A stretch of DNA of 33,017 nt from Solirubrobacterales bacterium (GTDB lineage Bacteria; Actinomycetota; Thermoleophilia; Solirubrobacterales; Solirubrobacteraceae), in assembly GCA_019240015.1 (NCBI GenBank), contig JAFAZB010000327.1, forward strand, positions 1-33,017. Direction: 5' to 3'. The first letter of the stretch is position 1. Each line of letters begins with the position of its first letter. The notes beneath the pieces were generated by a model. That model was not told where the DNA came from. It did no database searches and saw nothing but the letters and a program-made list of their open reading frames with translations. Of the stretch, positions 31,460 to 33,017 are shown piece after piece. A program made the position numbers and the translations under genes.

Positions 31460-32121
31460 GCGTGGCGCCGAAGCGCCAAAGGCCGCGCCCTGAAACTCGC
31501 GCTCCACGCGGCAGCGATCAGCACCACGCCTACCCCGAGCGTCAGCCAAACGAGCGTCCCGGTCGTGGCCGGCCCAGAGGAGCGCAGCTGCACGCTCACA
31601 AGCGGGAGGCTGTGACCTGACGCCGCGGCGAGGCGCGGAACCGCGAGCAGCGCCGCTGCCGCAAGCCCACCCCCCGGGACGGCCGGCCTGATCCCGGCAA
31701 GCGCGGCGCGCTCGACGGCGAGGGGGCGGTCGAACCGGTACAGGCCAAAGCCGCCAGGCATGATCACGAGCAGCGGACCGCTGTAGACGAACGACAGCTC
31801 CTGGCCGAGAAATTGCGCATAGCTCTGCGGTTGGCCCCAGAGCTCGGTGATCGAGCCGAGGTCCGCCGAGGACGCGACCAGCGCAACCCGGATCGGGTAA
31901 CCACTGCGGGGTGCTGCGTCCAGCAGCGCCGCAAGCTGGGCATCGCGCCTGACGGTCACCCCGGCATCGGCCGGGAGGAACAGGGGCTGCGAAGCCAGCA
32001 CGTCGGAGGCGGGATCGCCGTCGGCGTGCGCAAGGGCCGCGGTCCATCCCATCACCAGCGCCAGCGCCAGTATCAGTACGACGGCGCCGGTGCGCGCCCT
32101 CAACGGCGGCAAGACCGGCAC
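31456..32121 (-). CDS. Secreted, membrane-anchored protein with TPM-like domain
   Basis: The 221-residue protein is read from the GTG at 32119-32121, which gives a signal sequence (VVLILALALVMGWTAALAHA). A TTG start further upstream would overlap the divergent gene. The mature domain has PLFLPADAGVTVRRDAQLAALLDAAPRSGYPIRVALVASSADLGSITELWGQPQSYAQFLGQEL, then GPLLVIMPGGFGLYR. This resembles TPM-type extracytoplasmic domains. A second span near residues 185-205 is followed by a basic cytoplasmic tail, RPLALRRHA. Function unknown. It is divergent from another envelope protein, with 43 bp between starts; the pair may act together. Confidence 0.65.
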   Translation of the reverse strand: MPVLPPLRARTGAVVLILALALVMGWTAALAHADGDPASDVLASQPLFLPADAGVTVRRDAQLAALLDAAPRSGYPIRVALVASSADLGSITELWGQPQSYAQFLGQELSFVYSGPLLVIMPGGFGLYRFDRPLAVERAALAGIRPAVPGGGLAAAALLAVPRLAAASGHSLPLVSVQLRSSGPATTGTLVWLTLGVGVVLIAAAWSASFRARPLALRRHA

Positions 32122-32164
32122 CGGCAGTCGGCGTGTCGGTGTGTGCGTAGAGTCCGGCAACGCG

Positions 32165-33017
32165 ATGGGCGCGAAGGTTGGTGCAACCGCGCGGTCGGCC
32201 GCGCAGGCCAAGTCTAGGGCTGGTGCAGCCAGCGCCGTCCTGGTCGGCGCCGTGCTGGCTGCGTCGCTGATGTTCGCAGCGCTGCCGCAGGCGGCGCACG
32301 CCCACGGTCCCGTAGCACCGCTGGCGTCGAGCTATCTGGCGCGGGTCACGGCGCTGCCGCCGGGCCTGCACGCCAAGATCGTGGACGGCGACCAGCGGAT
32401 GTGGCTCGAGGCGCCACCGAGCGAGACGGTGACCGTGCTCGATTACCAGGGGGCGCCCTATCTGCGCTTCGACAGCGCGGGCGTGCAGGTGAATCAGAAC
32501 TCGGCCATGTACTACCTCAACCAGACCCCCGTCGCCGAGACTCCTCCGCCGAACCTGACCGCGAGCACGCCGCCGAGCTGGCAGCGGGCAAGCGGCGGGC
32601 ACAGCTTCAGTTGGCACGACGGCCGACTTCACGCGCTTGCCGCGGTCGCGCTCCTGCCGGGCAAGAGGCTGGTCGGAAACTGGCGCGTCGCGTTGCGGAT
32701 CGATGGTCGCCCGAGCATGATCTCCGGCGGGCTCTGGCACGCACCCGACCCCTCGATCGTCTGGTTCTGGCCGATCGTGGTGCTGTTGGCGTGCGTGCTG
32801 GCGGCCCGGCGAGTTCGTCGTCGGGAGCTCGATCGGCTCACCGCTCGAGGGGTGTCGCTCGCGACACTGGCCGCGCTGGGCGCCGTCGGCATCGGTCGGG
32901 GCCTGCATGGACGGCCGACTGTGTCGGTGCTCCAGTGGATCGAGCTGGCAGTCATGCTCGCGTTCGTGGTCTGGGCGCTGCGAAGGGTGCTGTTCGTCCG
33001 AAGCGGCTACTTCATCT
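32165..33017 (+). CDS. Uncharacterised secreted/membrane protein, truncated by the window edge
   Basis: This frame begins at the ATG at 32165 and stays open to the last base, giving 284 or more residues. A signal region (about residues 22-47: ASAVLVGAVLAASLMFAAL, then AHA) leads to an extracytoplasmic domain. That domain has ALPPGLHAKIVDGDQRMWLEAPPSETVTVLDYQGAPYLRFDSAGVQVNQNSAMYYLNQ, then SWQRASGGHSFSWHDGRLHAL. Membrane spans follow near residues 200-215, 235-250 and 258-275. The YLRFD...VNQNS...YLNQ...WHDGR pattern occurs in actinobacterial envelope proteins of unknown role, and the His-rich WHDGRLH could bind metal. It is divergent from the TPM-like protein gene. Confidence 0.75.
   Translation, partial: MGAKVGATARSAAQAKSRAGAASAVLVGAVLAASLMFAALPQAAHAHGPVAPLASSYLARVTALPPGLHAKIVDGDQRMWLEAPPSETVTVLDYQGAPYLRFDSAGVQVNQNSAMYYLNQTPVAETPPPNLTASTPPSWQRASGGHSFSWHDGRLHALAAVALLPGKRLVGNWRVALRIDGRPSMISGGLWHAPDPSIVWFWPIVVLLACVLAARRVRRRELDRLTARGVSLATLAALGAVGIGRGLHGRPTVSVLQWIELAVMLAFVVWALRRVLFVRSGYFI

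Noticed and set aside
31256..32908. A 550-codon minus-strand open frame
   Set aside because: It runs antisense to modC and to the right-edge gene, has a low-complexity Arg/Gln/Pro composition and no motif. High GC content keeps such frames open.
1..33017. A CRISPR array or rRNA genes
   Set aside because: No regularly spaced short repeats with unique spacers and no rRNA-like conserved sequence were found. The only tandem repeats are the coding 318-bp units at 4640-5906.

Overview
The window is uniformly high-GC DNA from a chromosome that looks actinobacterial, probably Thermoleophilia/Solirubrobacterales-like. That placement is inferred from the protein families present: RskA-type anti-sigma factor, F420-type (Ddn-like) reductase, envelope ferritin-like proteins, Imm-5-like protein and IS6110-type insertion sequence. 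It was not derived from any search.

Bases 1 to about 9825 are accessory. They hold the C-terminal end of a MobF/TraA conjugative relaxase-helicase, and a complete IS3-family (IS51 group, IS6110-like) element with recognisable terminal inverted repeats. Next come a small membrane protein, a 938-residue secreted protein with four 106-residue repeats and a Vps62-like domain, and a multi-membrane-span protein. The block ends with a decayed integrase and an intact tyrosine integrase. A 44-bp fragment matching the 3' part of a tRNA-Arg follows at 9782-9825 and is the best candidate for the right end of an integrated element. The intact tRNA would then lie left of the window.

From 9827 onward the DNA reads as ordinary chromosome in short operons. 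At 9.8-13.4 kb are small stand-alone genes: Imm-5-like, SRPBCC, DHFR-like, Ddn-like, ABM-like and an epimerase. At 13.4-19.6 kb a DesK/NarL-type two-component system and an aminoglycoside-phosphotransferase-like gene are divergent from a MacB-type ABC exporter, with an 18-bp perfect palindrome between them. A nitronate monooxygenase-like gene follows.

Bases 20.7-25.8 kb form the most coherent unusual block. On the minus strand it runs ferritin-like lipoprotein, ferritin-like protein, ECF sigma factor, RskA-like anti-sigma, tatA, tatC. A third ferritin-like gene with a canonical twin-arginine signal is divergent from it. I read this as a possible ECF-controlled envelope ferritin/Tat export module.

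Bases 25.9-33.0 kb carry a small secreted protein, a YjbR-like protein, an ArsR-like regulator divergent from a small membrane protein, and a complete modABC molybdate transporter. modA is divergent from an XRE/substrate-binding regulator, with an inverted repeat lying between them. The window closes with two divergent uncharacterised envelope proteins, the last of which runs off the right edge.
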